Made by a program: the position numbers and the translations under genes
In this document: positions 7,982 through 15,875 of the stretch, piece after piece
How positions within the stretch are numbered: the stretch's first letter is position 1
How the letters are laid out: every line of letters starts with the position of its first letter
The notes under the pieces: generated by a model
The model's input: only the letters and a program-made list of their open reading frames with translations
Databases searched by the model: none
What the model was told of the DNA's origin: nothing
Source of the DNA: Marixanthomonas ophiurae
GTDB lineage: Bacteria; Bacteroidota; Bacteroidia; Flavobacteriales; Flavobacteriaceae
DNA: 64,000 nucleotides
Assembly: GCF_003413745.1 (NCBI RefSeq)
Contig: NZ_QVID01000001.1
Coordinates: 124,001 to 188,000 of the forward strand
Reading direction: 5' to 3'

Positions 7982-8437
7982 ATGCTATTTGGTAAAAAGA
8001 AAGATAAAGTACACTTCAACCCCGGAAATAGAGATGATGGGAGCCACGAGCAAGAAATTGATAAGGATTATGTTGAGGAAGAAGTTAATAAAATTGAAGA
8101 AGACGATGTAGAAGTTGTCTTGAACAACGAAGAGAATATTGATAAGAAGTTCAGCGGAAACAACACCCTGTCAAAATATGTAGAGCTGGGCAGAATTATG
8201 ATTAGCATGCTGAAAGACGTAAAAAACGGAAATTACAAAAACATCCCTTGGTTTACCATTGCCACTATTGTAATGGCACTACTATATGTGTTAAATCCAA
8301 TGGATATCGTTCCCGACTTTATACCGGGCCTAGGCTATATTGATGATGTTGCCGTATTAACGATGGGCGTGGGCTGGATAGAAAGTGATTTGCATCGCTA
8401 CCTAGATTGGCGTATGGAAAATGATATGGGAATTTAA
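7982..8437 (+). CDS. YkvA family protein (DUF1232)
   Basis: 151 aa. The first 60 residues are charged and probably disordered. The C-terminal half holds the DUF1232 motif: a hydrophobic helix, then NPMDIVPDFIPGLGYIDDVAVLTMGVGWIESDLHRY. DUF1232 proteins are small membrane-associated proteins of unknown role, found alone or fused to stress-related domains. It has its own candidate promoter. Confidence 0.82.
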   Translation: MLFGKKKDKVHFNPGNRDDGSHEQEIDKDYVEEEVNKIEEDDVEVVLNNEENIDKKFSGNNTLSKYVELGRIMISMLKDVKNGNYKNIPWFTIATIVMALLYVLNPMDIVPDFIPGLGYIDDVAVLTMGVGWIESDLHRYLDWRMENDMGI

Positions 8438-8529
8438 ATCCCTTCTACCTGTAGTATATTTCTTTAACAGGAATAAATGAATCATAGCAAGAAATGAGCT
8501 GTGATTTCACGTAAATTGTTGCCTGCTTA

Positions 8530-9045
8530 TTAAAGTTTGTTTTCAACCAAGTCTTTGGCCAAACTTGCTTTTTTTAATTTTTTGTTTTTGAATAAATATT
8601 CAACATCGTATTTATTGTCTATCATTAGCTGGATATAATAGTAGTTTATGTGTTCTAAAATCGCAAACACATTTGCGAAAATCCCCCAATAAAACATGTC
8701 ATTAGATTCAAAATTCCAATTTTGAAAGTAGAGTTGAATCAATAAAACAGGAAGCATACAAGAAATCAACAACCAGTTAACCCATTTTGACTTTTTGAAA
8801 AATCGAATAGTAGCATCTTGGTTTATGTGTTTTTCTGTAAGTCTTTCCAATTTTAACTTCCAATAAAGTTGACCTTGATATAGAATAATTATACATACAA
8901 TTAATCCATAAGACAAAAGAATTAAATTTTCAACTGGATTCGTAAACAATAGATATAGTAGCAATGTAGGAAAAGTGACATACGTATGAAATTTCTCAAT
9001 TGGATAATACCATTTCAATCGTTTTATCAATCTCGCTTTACTCAT
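8530..9045 (-). CDS. Membrane protein, unknown function
   Basis: 171 aa, Lys/Tyr/Trp rich. Four membrane segments are likely (about residues 20-38, 42-60, 88-108 and 118-138), with both ends cytoplasmic and basic. I recognise no family. Its high AT content and isolated minus-strand position between a plus-strand run and folD suggest an accessory insertion. No clear promoter box was found. Confidence 0.6.
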   Translation of the reverse strand: MSKARLIKRLKWYYPIEKFHTYVTFPTLLLYLLFTNPVENLILLSYGLIVCIIILYQGQLYWKLKLERLTEKHINQDATIRFFKKSKWVNWLLISCMLPVLLIQLYFQNWNFESNDMFYWGIFANVFAILEHINYYYIQLMIDNKYDVEYLFKNKKLKKASLAKDLVENKL

Positions 9046-9104
9046 ATCTAAGTTGCTCTAATTGCAGGTAACAAGTAGCTATTTTTTGAATTATTTTAGA
9101 AGAA

Positions 9105-9989
9105 CTACTTTCTTTCTCTACGCTGTTCTCTAGCAAGCAACGTGTTTTTTAATAGCATAGCAATAGTCATAGGACCAACACCTCCTGGAACCGGTGTAAT
9201 ATAAGATGCCTTTTTACTAGCATTCTCAAAATCTACATCACCTTTAAGCACGTAGCCTTTTTTAGCAGTTTCATCTGGAACGCGGGTAATACCTACATCG
9301 ATTACCACGGCATCATCTTTAATCATTTCTGCTTTTAGAAAATCTGGAATGCCTACTGCAATAATAACAATATCTGCTTGTGAGATAATTTGAGTAATGT
9401 TTTTAGTGTACTCATGAGTTAGTGTTACTGTGGAGTTCCCAGGAAAACCACTTCTCCCCATTAAAATACTCATGGGTCTCCCAACAATGTGGCTTCTGCC
9501 AACAACAACGGTATGTTTTCCTTTAGTAGGGATGTCGTACCGCTCTAATAATTCTAATATACCGAAAGGAGTTGCCGGGATGAATGAAGTCATATCCAGC
9601 GACATTTTTCCGAAATTAGTCGGGTGAAATCCATCTACGTCTTTATCTGGATTTACCGCCAACAGCACTTTTTGTGTATCAATTTGCGGTGGTAAGGGTA
9701 ACTGAACAATAAACCCATCGATAGAATCTTCTTTATTCAATTTTTCAATTTTGTCCATTAACTCCACTTCGCTAGTGGTGCTAGACATTCTAACTAGGGT
9801 AGATTCAAAACCTACTTTTTCACAAGCTTTTACTTTGGTGTTTACGTAGGTCATACTAGCACCGTCGTTCCCAACAATAATAGCGGCTAAATGAGGCACT
9901 TTCTCATTTTTAGCTTTCATTTCGTCTACTTCGGCTTTTATTTCAGCCTTAATATCATTCGATATTTTTTTACCGTCTAGAATTGTCAT
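9105..9989 (-). CDS. folD: Bifunctional methylene-THF dehydrogenase/cyclohydrolase FolD
   Basis: 294 aa, full length. It interconverts 5,10-methylene- and 10-formyl-tetrahydrofolate using NAD(P), feeding purine and fMet synthesis. Visible signatures are TYVNTKVKACEKVGF with the catalytic Tyr and Lys, the GFIVQLPLPP and NPDKDVDGF motifs, the Rossmann segment VVVGRSHIVGRPM, and PGGVGPMTIAMLL near the C-terminus. It follows ffh on the same strand with a 104-bp gap that contains a dispersed repeat. Confidence 0.96.
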   Translation of the reverse strand: MTILDGKKISNDIKAEIKAEVDEMKAKNEKVPHLAAIIVGNDGASMTYVNTKVKACEKVGFESTLVRMSSTTSEVELMDKIEKLNKEDSIDGFIVQLPLPPQIDTQKVLLAVNPDKDVDGFHPTNFGKMSLDMTSFIPATPFGILELLERYDIPTKGKHTVVVGRSHIVGRPMSILMGRSGFPGNSTVTLTHEYTKNITQIISQADIVIIAVGIPDFLKAEMIKDDAVVIDVGITRVPDETAKKGYVLKGDVDFENASKKASYITPVPGGVGPMTIAMLLKNTLLAREQRRERK

Positions 9990-10007
9990 TATTGTTAGGT
10001 TAAAGAC

Positions 10008-10031
10008 CTCTCGACTGCGCTTGAGGTGACA
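10008..10031. repeat. Dispersed short repeat, copy 1 (folD-ffh gap)
   Basis: CTCTCGACTGCGCTTGAGGTGACA is close to the short semi-palindromic element built on TCGACTnCGCTCA that is scattered through many Bacteroidota genomes. Other copies in this window are at 11681, 14709, 33771 and 62334. Confidence 0.45.
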
Positions 10032-10093
10032 TTATTATTTAAGAGTCTATTCATTTCTAACTGAAAACTGCTCCTGCCTACTGGGTACTAAAA

Positions 10094-11422
10094 CTACCGC
10101 ATATTATTCATCATCTGCATCATTTTTTTACCGCCGCCGCCTTGCATCATTTTCATCATTTTACTCATTTGATTAAATTGCTTCATCAACTGATTTACTT
10201 CTTGCACCGACGTTCCGCTACCTTTAGCAATACGCTTTTTACGGCTTCCATTTATTACTGATGGTGTACTTCTTTCTTCAGGTGTCATTGAATGAATGAT
10301 AGCTTCAATTCCGTTAAAAGCATCATCATCTATATCTACTCCTTTTAGGGCTTTTCCGGCTCCAGGTATCATTCCTACTAGATCCTTCATACTACCCATT
10401 TTCTTTACTTGCTGTATTTGCTTAATAAAATCATCAAAACCAAATTGATTTTTTGCAATTTTCTTTTGAAGTTTACGAGACTCATCCTCATCAAACTGTT
10501 CTTGTGCTCGCTCCACAAGCGACACCACATCTCCCATACCTAAAATACGGTCAGCCATACGTGCTGGGTGAAACACATCGATCGCATCCATCTTCTCACC
10601 AGTACCGATAAATTTAATCGGCTTATTCACTACGCTTTTAATCGATATTGCGGCACCACCACGTGTATCACCATCTAACTTGGTTAATACAACTCCATCA
10701 AAATTAAGGCGTTCGTTAAAGGTTTTTGCCGTGTTTACAGCATCTTGCCCCGTCATAGCATCTACTACAAACAAGGTTTCATTGGGTTGAATAGCCTTAT
10801 GGATGTCGGCTATTTCGGTCATCATCGCTTCGTCGATCGCTAAACGACCAGCGGTATCTATAATAACAGCGTTGTTCCCATTTTGTTTAGCGTGTGCAAT
10901 AGCGTTTTGAGCAATTTGCACTGGGTTTTTATTTCCTTCTTCGCTATAAACTTCAACCTTTATCTGCTCTCCTACTACGTGCAACTGATTGATGGCCGCA
11001 GGGCGGTACACATCACAAGCTACTAATAAAGGTTTTTTGGTCTTTTTTGTTTTTAAGTAATTAGCTAATTTTCCCGAGAACGTGGTTTTACCACTACCCT
11101 GTAAACCGGACATTAAAATAACACTTGGCGAACCGCTTAAATCGATCCCTGCTGTGTCGCCGCCCATTAATTTGGTCAGTTCATCTTTTACCAGCTTCAC
11201 CATTAACTGTCCCGGCTGTAGGGAGGTCAATACATTCTGCCCAAGGGCTTTTTCTTTAACAGTATTAGTAAATTCTTTGGCAGTTTTAAAGTTAACATCG
11301 GCATCGAGCAAGGCGCGGCGTACTTCTTTAAGGGTTTCGGCTACGTTTACTTCTGTAATTTGGCCGTGTCCCTTTAGGACGTGCATCGCTTTATCTAACT
11401 TATCACTTAAATTATCGAACAT
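10094..11422 (-). CDS. ffh: Signal recognition particle protein Ffh
   Basis: 442 aa GTPase that binds 4.5S RNA and signal sequences and delivers ribosomes to FtsY. It has an N domain, G-domain motifs GLQGSGKTTF (G1), DVYRPAAINQL, DTAGRLAID (G3), TKLDGDTRGG (G4) and GTGEKMD, then the M domain ending in a Met-rich tail MMKMMQGGGGKKMMQMM. The gene stands alone with a strong Bacteroidota promoter (box at 11469-11476). Confidence 0.97.
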   Translation of the reverse strand: MFDNLSDKLDKAMHVLKGHGQITEVNVAETLKEVRRALLDADVNFKTAKEFTNTVKEKALGQNVLTSLQPGQLMVKLVKDELTKLMGGDTAGIDLSGSPSVILMSGLQGSGKTTFSGKLANYLKTKKTKKPLLVACDVYRPAAINQLHVVGEQIKVEVYSEEGNKNPVQIAQNAIAHAKQNGNNAVIIDTAGRLAIDEAMMTEIADIHKAIQPNETLFVVDAMTGQDAVNTAKTFNERLNFDGVVLTKLDGDTRGGAAISIKSVVNKPIKFIGTGEKMDAIDVFHPARMADRILGMGDVVSLVERAQEQFDEDESRKLQKKIAKNQFGFDDFIKQIQQVKKMGSMKDLVGMIPGAGKALKGVDIDDDAFNGIEAIIHSMTPEERSTPSVINGSRKKRIAKGSGTSVQEVNQLMKQFNQMSKMMKMMQGGGGKKMMQMMNNMR

Positions 11423-11468
11423 ATTCTTTACGCTTTAGTTTACAGACACTCTTAGGTGTATAGGGTTG

Positions 11469-11499
11469 CAAAGATAACATTCTGAAAGGTAGTTTCAAA
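11469..11499 (-). promoter_or_regulatory. Promoter of ffh (-33 TTTG, -7 TATCTTTG)
   Basis: On the minus strand TTTG (11499-11496) is followed after 19 bp by TATCTTTG (11476-11469), a perfect TAnnTTTG. The leader to the ffh ATG is about 40 nt. This is the clearest primary-sigma promoter in the window. Confidence 0.7.
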
Positions 11500-11650
11500 G
11501 TGATTTTTGAAATACGAAATACAAAATATGAAGTACAATCTATGAGGAATGAATTAAATAGGTGATTGAGTGAATTTATAGGAGCGCCGGCAATTACAAA
11601 TTTGTATCGAAAGCACATAGTAATATATGAAATATGAAGTATGATTTTTC

Positions 11651-11700
11651 AGTTTCAATTTCGATTTCAACTTCAACACTCCGACTTCGCTCAACGCAGC
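11651..11700. repeat. TTTCAA simple repeat plus dispersed short repeat, copy 2
   Basis: AGTTTCAATTTCGATTTCAA and following CTTCAAC form an imperfect hexamer repeat. A near reverse complement of it lies at 35306-35337 upstream of another gene. Directly after it, CCGACTTCGCTCAACGCAGC (11681-11700) is a copy of the dispersed short repeat. Confidence 0.45.
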
Positions 11701-11816
11701 ACTACATTTTTTTTTGAAAACATTACCACTACTTTAACATAGGCTTATGCTTATAGACGCTTAATTGGCAAGGGAATGCCGTATATTTATTAAAAGAAAA
11801 ATTAAAGAAAATTGTT

Positions 11817-12110
11817 ATGAAAAAGTTAGGTTTATTGGCTACACTAAAAGCCAAATCTGGTAAAGAGGATGAAGTAGCTCAATTTATAAAAGGAGCTATT
11901 GACCTTGCTCGTCAAGAAGATAAAACGCTCACTTGGTATAGTTTTAAAATTGACGATTCCACCTTCGGAATTTTCGATACGTTTGAAAATGAAACCGGTC
12001 GCGATGCCCATTTAAATGGAGATATTGCCAAAGCATTGATGGAAAACGCAGACCGTTTACTTAGTGAAGATCCAGATATTAAAAAAATTGATATCCTTTC
12101 TGCAAAATAA
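11817..12110 (+). CDS. YgiN-like antibiotic biosynthesis monooxygenase (ABM) family protein
   Basis: 97 aa ferredoxin-like ABM fold: LGLLATLKAKSGKEDEVAQFI, then LTWYSFKIDDSTFGIFDTFENE and DAHLNGDIAKAL. Relatives include quinol monooxygenase YgiN and small dimeric oxygenases; many members have no proven reaction. A TATATTTA box lies at 11782-11789. It is followed 46 bp later by an Old Yellow Enzyme gene, with a small hairpin between, so a shared role with reactive carbonyls or quinones is plausible. Confidence 0.8.
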   Translation: MKKLGLLATLKAKSGKEDEVAQFIKGAIDLARQEDKTLTWYSFKIDDSTFGIFDTFENETGRDAHLNGDIAKALMENADRLLSEDPDIKKIDILSAK

Positions 12111-12133
12111 AATTTCAGTTTAATAAAAAGCTA

Positions 12134-12147
12134 CCCGTCTTCACGGG
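12134..12147 (+). other. Small CCCGT-CTTC-ACGGG hairpin
   Basis: A five-bp G/C stem closed by a CTTC tetraloop, 24 bp after the ABM gene stop and 9 bp before the next ATG. The T-run is poor (CATTTATAT), so it may be a weak terminator, an mRNA-stability element or a translation-control structure. Confidence 0.35.
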
Positions 12148-12156
12148 CATTTATAT

Positions 12157-13275
12157 ATGAGTAAACAAGCATTATTACAGCCCTACACGATGGGCGACTT
12201 ACAATTACCCAACCGAGTAATCATGGCACCGATGACGAGAAGTCGTGCTAACAATCCAGAAAAAAAACCGACAAAAGACAAGCATGTAATCTATTATCAA
12301 CAGCGTGCTTCAGCGGGATTGATTATTTCTGAAGGATCACAAGTTTCAGAAAAAGCCGTGGGTTACATACACACGCCGGGTATCCATACCGAAGCACAAG
12401 TGAAAGGATGGAAAGAAGTGACAAAAGCTGTACACGAAGCGGACGGACGTATTTTTATTCAGCTCTGGCACGTAGGGCGGATTTCACACCCCGATTTTCA
12501 CGATGGCGATTTACCACACGCGCCTTCGGCACTGAATCCAGAAGCACAATCGTTTACACCCAATGGTTTTAAAGACACGGTTACGCCTAAAGAAATGACC
12601 ACCGAAGACATACAGCAAACCATTCAGGATTTTGCCAATGCTGCTAAGAATGCTATGGAAGCCGGTTTTGATGGAGTTGAAATCCATAGTAGTAACGGTT
12701 ATTTATTTCATCAATTTTTTAATGGCACTTCCAACAAACGAACCGATGAGTACGGTGGCAGTATTGAAAACCGCGCTCGCTTTTTGTTTGACGTGCTTGA
12801 TGCGATGAAAAAAGTAATGCCAGAAAACAGAATTGGCTTACGGATGAATCCTTCATTACACGGAATCTTTGGTATGACCATGGATGAAGAAACCCTGCCT
12901 ACGTTTGACTATATGATCAATAAACTGAACGATTATAATTTGGCGTATTTACATCTAAGTGAACCTTTTAACAATGTAAGCGATGTGCCATTTGCAGAAA
13001 CCGAAATTGCCAAACGGTATCGCCCAATTTACAATGGCACGTTAATGATTAACACCAATTTTGATCAAGAAAAAGGGAATGCAATATTGGAAAGAGGTGA
13101 TGCCGATTTGGTTGCCTATGGAAAACCCTATGTGAGCAATCCCGATTTGGTAGAACGATTTGAAAAAAACATACCCCTTAGTGACTGGGATAAAGACACT
13201 TTTTACACACAAGACAAAGAAGGCTATATTGACTATGAAGCGAAAGCAAGAGAAGAAAGCCTTACTTCGTCATAA
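12157..13275 (+). CDS. Alkene reductase, Old Yellow Enzyme family
   Basis: 372 aa FMN-dependent TIM-barrel ene-reductase that reduces C=C bonds of alpha,beta-unsaturated carbonyls with NAD(P)H. Motifs include MAPMTRSRANNP at the N-terminus, LWHVGRISHPDF, GVEIHSSNGYLFHQFFNGTSNKRTDEYGGS (with the substrate-binding His and Asn as HxxN) and RMNPS. It is most like the NemA/XenA-B bacterial class. The next gene, an aldehyde dehydrogenase, begins 23 bp downstream, suggesting an operon for reactive carbonyl disposal. Confidence 0.92.
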   Translation: MSKQALLQPYTMGDLQLPNRVIMAPMTRSRANNPEKKPTKDKHVIYYQQRASAGLIISEGSQVSEKAVGYIHTPGIHTEAQVKGWKEVTKAVHEADGRIFIQLWHVGRISHPDFHDGDLPHAPSALNPEAQSFTPNGFKDTVTPKEMTTEDIQQTIQDFANAAKNAMEAGFDGVEIHSSNGYLFHQFFNGTSNKRTDEYGGSIENRARFLFDVLDAMKKVMPENRIGLRMNPSLHGIFGMTMDEETLPTFDYMINKLNDYNLAYLHLSEPFNNVSDVPFAETEIAKRYRPIYNGTLMINTNFDQEKGNAILERGDADLVAYGKPYVSNPDLVERFEKNIPLSDWDKDTFYTQDKEGYIDYEAKAREESLTSS

Positions 13276-13298
13276 ATTTTAAACAAAAAACAAAAACT

Positions 13299-14687
13299 AT
13301 GAATGAGCAATTAGAAGGATTAAAAACGATAAACCCCGCAACAGAAGAGATAATACAACGCTATCCGTTTATGACGGATAAACAAGCTGAAGAGGCCGTG
13401 CAAAAATGTCACAATGCTTTTTTAGACTGGAAAACCAAACCCGTTGAAGAACGCGCTAAAGTAATTAAAGCCATTGGTAAAAGTTTACAAGATCATAAAG
13501 AGGAGCTGACAAACTTGATGACGCAAGAAATGGGAAAACTATTGAAACAGAGCAAACAAGAAGTAGATTTATGTTCTGGCATTTGTGATTATACTGCTGA
13601 AAACGGTCCTAAGGAATTAGCTGATGAAGACCGAGAACTCCCCAATGGCGGAAAAGGCGTCGTTAATTACTCGCCTATTGGTGTAATATACGGAATACAG
13701 CCTTGGAACTTTCCAGCGTATCAAGTTATTCGGTATTCTATTGCCAACTTAATGGCAGGAAATGGCGTGTTACTGAAACATGCCGAAAGTGTAACTGGAT
13801 GTGCTAAGCTATTAGAAAAAATCTATACTGATGCTGGACTGCCTAAAGACTTATTCACCGTTTTATTGATTAATCACGACCAGTCTGACAAAATCATTGA
13901 AAACGACAAAGTGCGAGGCGTTACCCTTACGGGGAGCCCTAAAGCTGGTAAAATTATTGGTGAAAAAGCAGGTGCTGAACTTAAGAAAACAGTATTGGAG
14001 TTAGGTAGTAACGATGCCTACCTTGTTTTAGAAGATGCCAATATAGACAAAGCCGTAAAACACTGTGTTAACGGACGTGTATACAACAATGGGGAAACCT
14101 GTGTAGCCGCCAAGCGCTTTATTGTAGTAGATAAAGTATATGAAGAATTTAAAGAAGCCTTTGTAAAACGCATGAAAGGTATAAACCACGGCGATCCTAT
14201 GGATGAAAACTCTAAAATAGGTCCTATGGCACGTAAAGACTTACGGGACGATTTACACGAACAAGTTACGGAGAGTGTGAAAAAAGGAGCCGAAATATTG
14301 TGTGGTGGTGAAGTACCAGAAGGCAAAGGTTATTTTTATCCAGCAACCATTCTAGGAAATGTAGAACCTGGACAACCGGCTTATGATGATGAATTGTTTG
14401 GCCCCGTAGCCTCACTAATCCACGCCAAAGATGCAGAAGACGCGATGCGTATTGCTAACGACAGCCGTTTTGGATTGGGTGGTGGTATCTTTTCAGAAGA
14501 TTCTGAAAAGGCTTTTGAACTTGCCAAGAAACATTTTGATACCGGTATGGTGTTTATCAACTCATTTGGATTAGCACAACCTAATATGCCTTTTGGAGGC
14601 GTTAAAAACTCTGGTTACGGACGTGAACACGGTGGTTTTGGATTAAAAGAGTTTGTAAATGTGAAGGCAGTGATGGCGTTGAGCTAA
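13299..14687 (+). CDS. NAD(P)-dependent succinate-semialdehyde dehydrogenase-type aldehyde dehydrogenase
   Basis: 462 aa aldehyde dehydrogenase. Visible motifs are IQPWNFPAYQ, LLKHAESVTG (cofactor-binding Lys), LTGSPKAGKIIG, the catalytic Glu in VLELGSNDAYLVLEDANI and the catalytic Cys in NNGETCVAAKRFIV, with the C-terminal PFGGVKNSGYGRE. It is closest to the short GabD/Sad-type succinate-semialdehyde dehydrogenases, but the ALDH family is broad and the substrate is inferred. It is the second gene of an OYE-ALDH pair. Confidence 0.88.
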   Translation: MNEQLEGLKTINPATEEIIQRYPFMTDKQAEEAVQKCHNAFLDWKTKPVEERAKVIKAIGKSLQDHKEELTNLMTQEMGKLLKQSKQEVDLCSGICDYTAENGPKELADEDRELPNGGKGVVNYSPIGVIYGIQPWNFPAYQVIRYSIANLMAGNGVLLKHAESVTGCAKLLEKIYTDAGLPKDLFTVLLINHDQSDKIIENDKVRGVTLTGSPKAGKIIGEKAGAELKKTVLELGSNDAYLVLEDANIDKAVKHCVNGRVYNNGETCVAAKRFIVVDKVYEEFKEAFVKRMKGINHGDPMDENSKIGPMARKDLRDDLHEQVTESVKKGAEILCGGEVPEGKGYFYPATILGNVEPGQPAYDDELFGPVASLIHAKDAEDAMRIANDSRFGLGGGIFSEDSEKAFELAKKHFDTGMVFINSFGLAQPNMPFGGVKNSGYGREHGGFGLKEFVNVKAVMALS

Positions 14688-14700
14688 GGGCACACAGGGG

Positions 14701-14744
14701 CTTCGGCACTTCGGCTCCGCTCAGCAACCTCTCCGCTCAGCCAC
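14701..14744. repeat. Dispersed short repeat, copy 3 (after the ALDH gene)
   Basis: The stretch contains ACTTCGGCTCCGCTCAGC (14709-14726) and a second partial CTCCGCTCAGCC (14731-14742). Both are variants of the dispersed CGACTnCGCTCA element. Confidence 0.4.
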
Positions 14745-14803
14745 CTTACACTTGGCTTAAAATTTAAAAAGTAAAACGATTACTAATCTAGAAACGAAAT
14801 TTT

Positions 14804-15205
14804 ATGAATACAGTTAATTTAGAACAAGCAGAAAAAATGATAGCAGCGGCAAAGGCCAAAGCAAAAGAAATAGATACTAAAATGAACATTAGTGTGGTCG
14901 ATGCAGGTGCCAATCCAGTGGCATTTGTCCGTATGGATGGCGCTTGGCTGGGAAGTGCGGATATCGCACTAAAAAAAGCCAAAACAGCCCGCTTTTTTGA
15001 TATGAACAGTGGCGAAATTGGCAAGCTTTCACAACCGGGAGAGTCCCTTTTTAATATTGAACACTCTAACGGAGGACTAATTACTTTTCCTGGTGGAATA
15101 CCTGTTACTAATAACGATGGAACCATTATCGGGGCCATTGGTGTGAGTGGTAGTACGGTTGAAGATGATCATACCGTAGCTAAAGCGGGTGCCGAAGCAT
15201 TATAA
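14804..15205 (+). CDS. GlcG/HbpS family heme-binding-like protein
   Basis: 133 aa. The pattern [36 protein letters not shown]...[45 protein letters not shown] is diagnostic for the GlcG/HbpS/PduO-C family. Some members bind heme or cobalamin and others are enzymes or redox sensors, so no function is assigned. It has no signal peptide. It follows the OYE-ALDH pair after a 116-bp gap and is closed by a strong terminator. Confidence 0.88.
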   Translation: MNTVNLEQAEKMIAAAKAKAKEIDTKMNISVVDAGANPVAFVRMDGAWLGSADIALKKAKTARFFDMNSGEIGKLSQPGESLFNIEHSNGGLITFPGGIPVTNNDGTIIGAIGVSGSTVEDDHTVAKAGAEAL

Positions 15206-15230
15206 AAGCGCCCTATTTAGTAAACAAGAT

Positions 15231-15259
15231 AAAGCGAGCTGGTATAGCTCGCTTTTTTT
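15231..15259 (+). terminator. Rho-independent terminator of the GlcG-like gene
   Basis: AAAGCGAGCT (15231-15240), loop GGTAT, AGCTCGCTTT (15246-15255), then more T. A perfect 10-bp stem with a T-run, 26 bp after the stop. Confidence 0.88.
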
Positions 15260-15373
15260 ATATCACAATATTATTCCTAAAATATCTCATCATTTATTTT
15301 AGCGCTTTCTATTATCCTTTCTCCTACTTTGGTTCGAGGGTTGTTCGGGAAACGTGCATTTTTGGAAAATAGC

Positions 15374-15434
15374 TCCAACCCGTTCCCGAAAGATCCCCGA
15401 AGGAAGCCCGAACAAAACCCCTAAAAAAGGGGGT
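15374..15434. repeat. 11-bp phased array of CCCGAA (TTCGGG) units with terminal hairpin
   Basis: CCCGAA or a variant starts every 11 bp: TCCAAC at 15374, CCCGAA at 15385, CCCGAA at 15396-15401 (in CCCCGAA), CCCGAA at 15407, CCCCTA at 15418. The last unit forms a hairpin CCCCT-AAAAA-AGGGG (15418-15432). Oppositely oriented TTCGAGGG and TTCGGGAA at 15333 and 15344 are also 11 bp apart, so the array has an inverted partner about 40 bp upstream. Confidence 0.7.
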
Positions 15435-15440
15435 GTATTA

Positions 15441-15560
15441 TGCAATGGATATCAAATGGTGGCAAATAAATGCAACGGCTGTCATATACTAGCATACGAC
15501 TGCAATAGGTAGCAAGCTCGGTCAAACGTCGTCTAATGCTGTCATATAGTGTCAATTGAG
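15441..15560. repeat. Twelve consecutive degenerate 10-bp units, consensus NKCAWNNRNT
   Basis: Cut into 10-mers from 15441, every one of twelve units has G/T at position 2, C at position 3 and A/T at position 5; eleven of twelve have A at position 4 and eleven of twelve a purine at position 8. Examples are TGCAATGGAT, GTCATATACT, TGCAATAGGT and GTCAATTGAG. Read on the minus strand it is a [T/A]TG[A/C] box every 10 bp, i.e. on one face of the helix. The phase breaks at 15561. A 10-bp period is not a multiple of three, so it does not reflect coding. Confidence 0.8.
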
Positions 15561-15875
15561 TAGCGTTTATCAACACTTTTGATGGGATGGGGATGTTATA
15601 ACTTTGGTAGCGCTGTACGGCTATTTTAAACAAGACAGGTTATTTATATTTTAAAGGGTTGGATTGTTAACTTGTAAAGTAGTATCTAAGAAAAAAACAA
15701 CTCGGACAATTAGCTTTTTTAAGTATATTTGAAAGATACCTCCCCTTTAGTTATATAAAAATATGAACAAACAAAAAGCATAAACCCTGTTTACAGCATG
15801 CCAAATAAGGTTGATAAGGGCAATAAAAGTACTTATAAAACTAGTTTGTAAGGCATTTGAAAAAACCTGAGAAAA

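Larger units (their letters stand above)
11423..11816. other. Gene-free stretch: ffh promoter, simple repeats, dispersed repeat
   Basis: No gene seen. From left to right it holds the ffh promoter, imperfect AAATAC/AAATATGAAGTA simple repeats (11508-11546 and 11623-11645), a TTTCAA-rich simple repeat (11651-11676), a dispersed-repeat copy (11681-11700) and a possible promoter for the gene at 11817. The open frame at 11412-11618 (minus) spans the ffh promoter and has no recognisable protein character. Confidence 0.6.
15206..15875. other. 670-bp gene-free stretch with phased repeat arrays
   Basis: No convincing gene. It contains a terminator (15231-15259), an inverted TTCGGG arm (15331-15349), an 11-bp repeat array (15374-15428), twelve 10-bp units (15441-15560), and then about 300 bp of AT-rich DNA before the orphan gene at 15876. 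The 70-aa open frame on the minus strand at 15421-15633 covers the arrays and has no protein-like features. Confidence 0.6.

Noticed and set aside
11412-11618. 68-aa open frame upstream of ffh
   Set aside because: It covers the ffh promoter and simple repeats, has a TTG/ATG start in AT-rich DNA and no recognisable protein character.
15421-15633. 70-aa open frame on the minus strand over the phased arrays
   Set aside because: The 10-bp period is not a multiple of three and the translation has no protein-like or family features, so the signal is at the DNA level.
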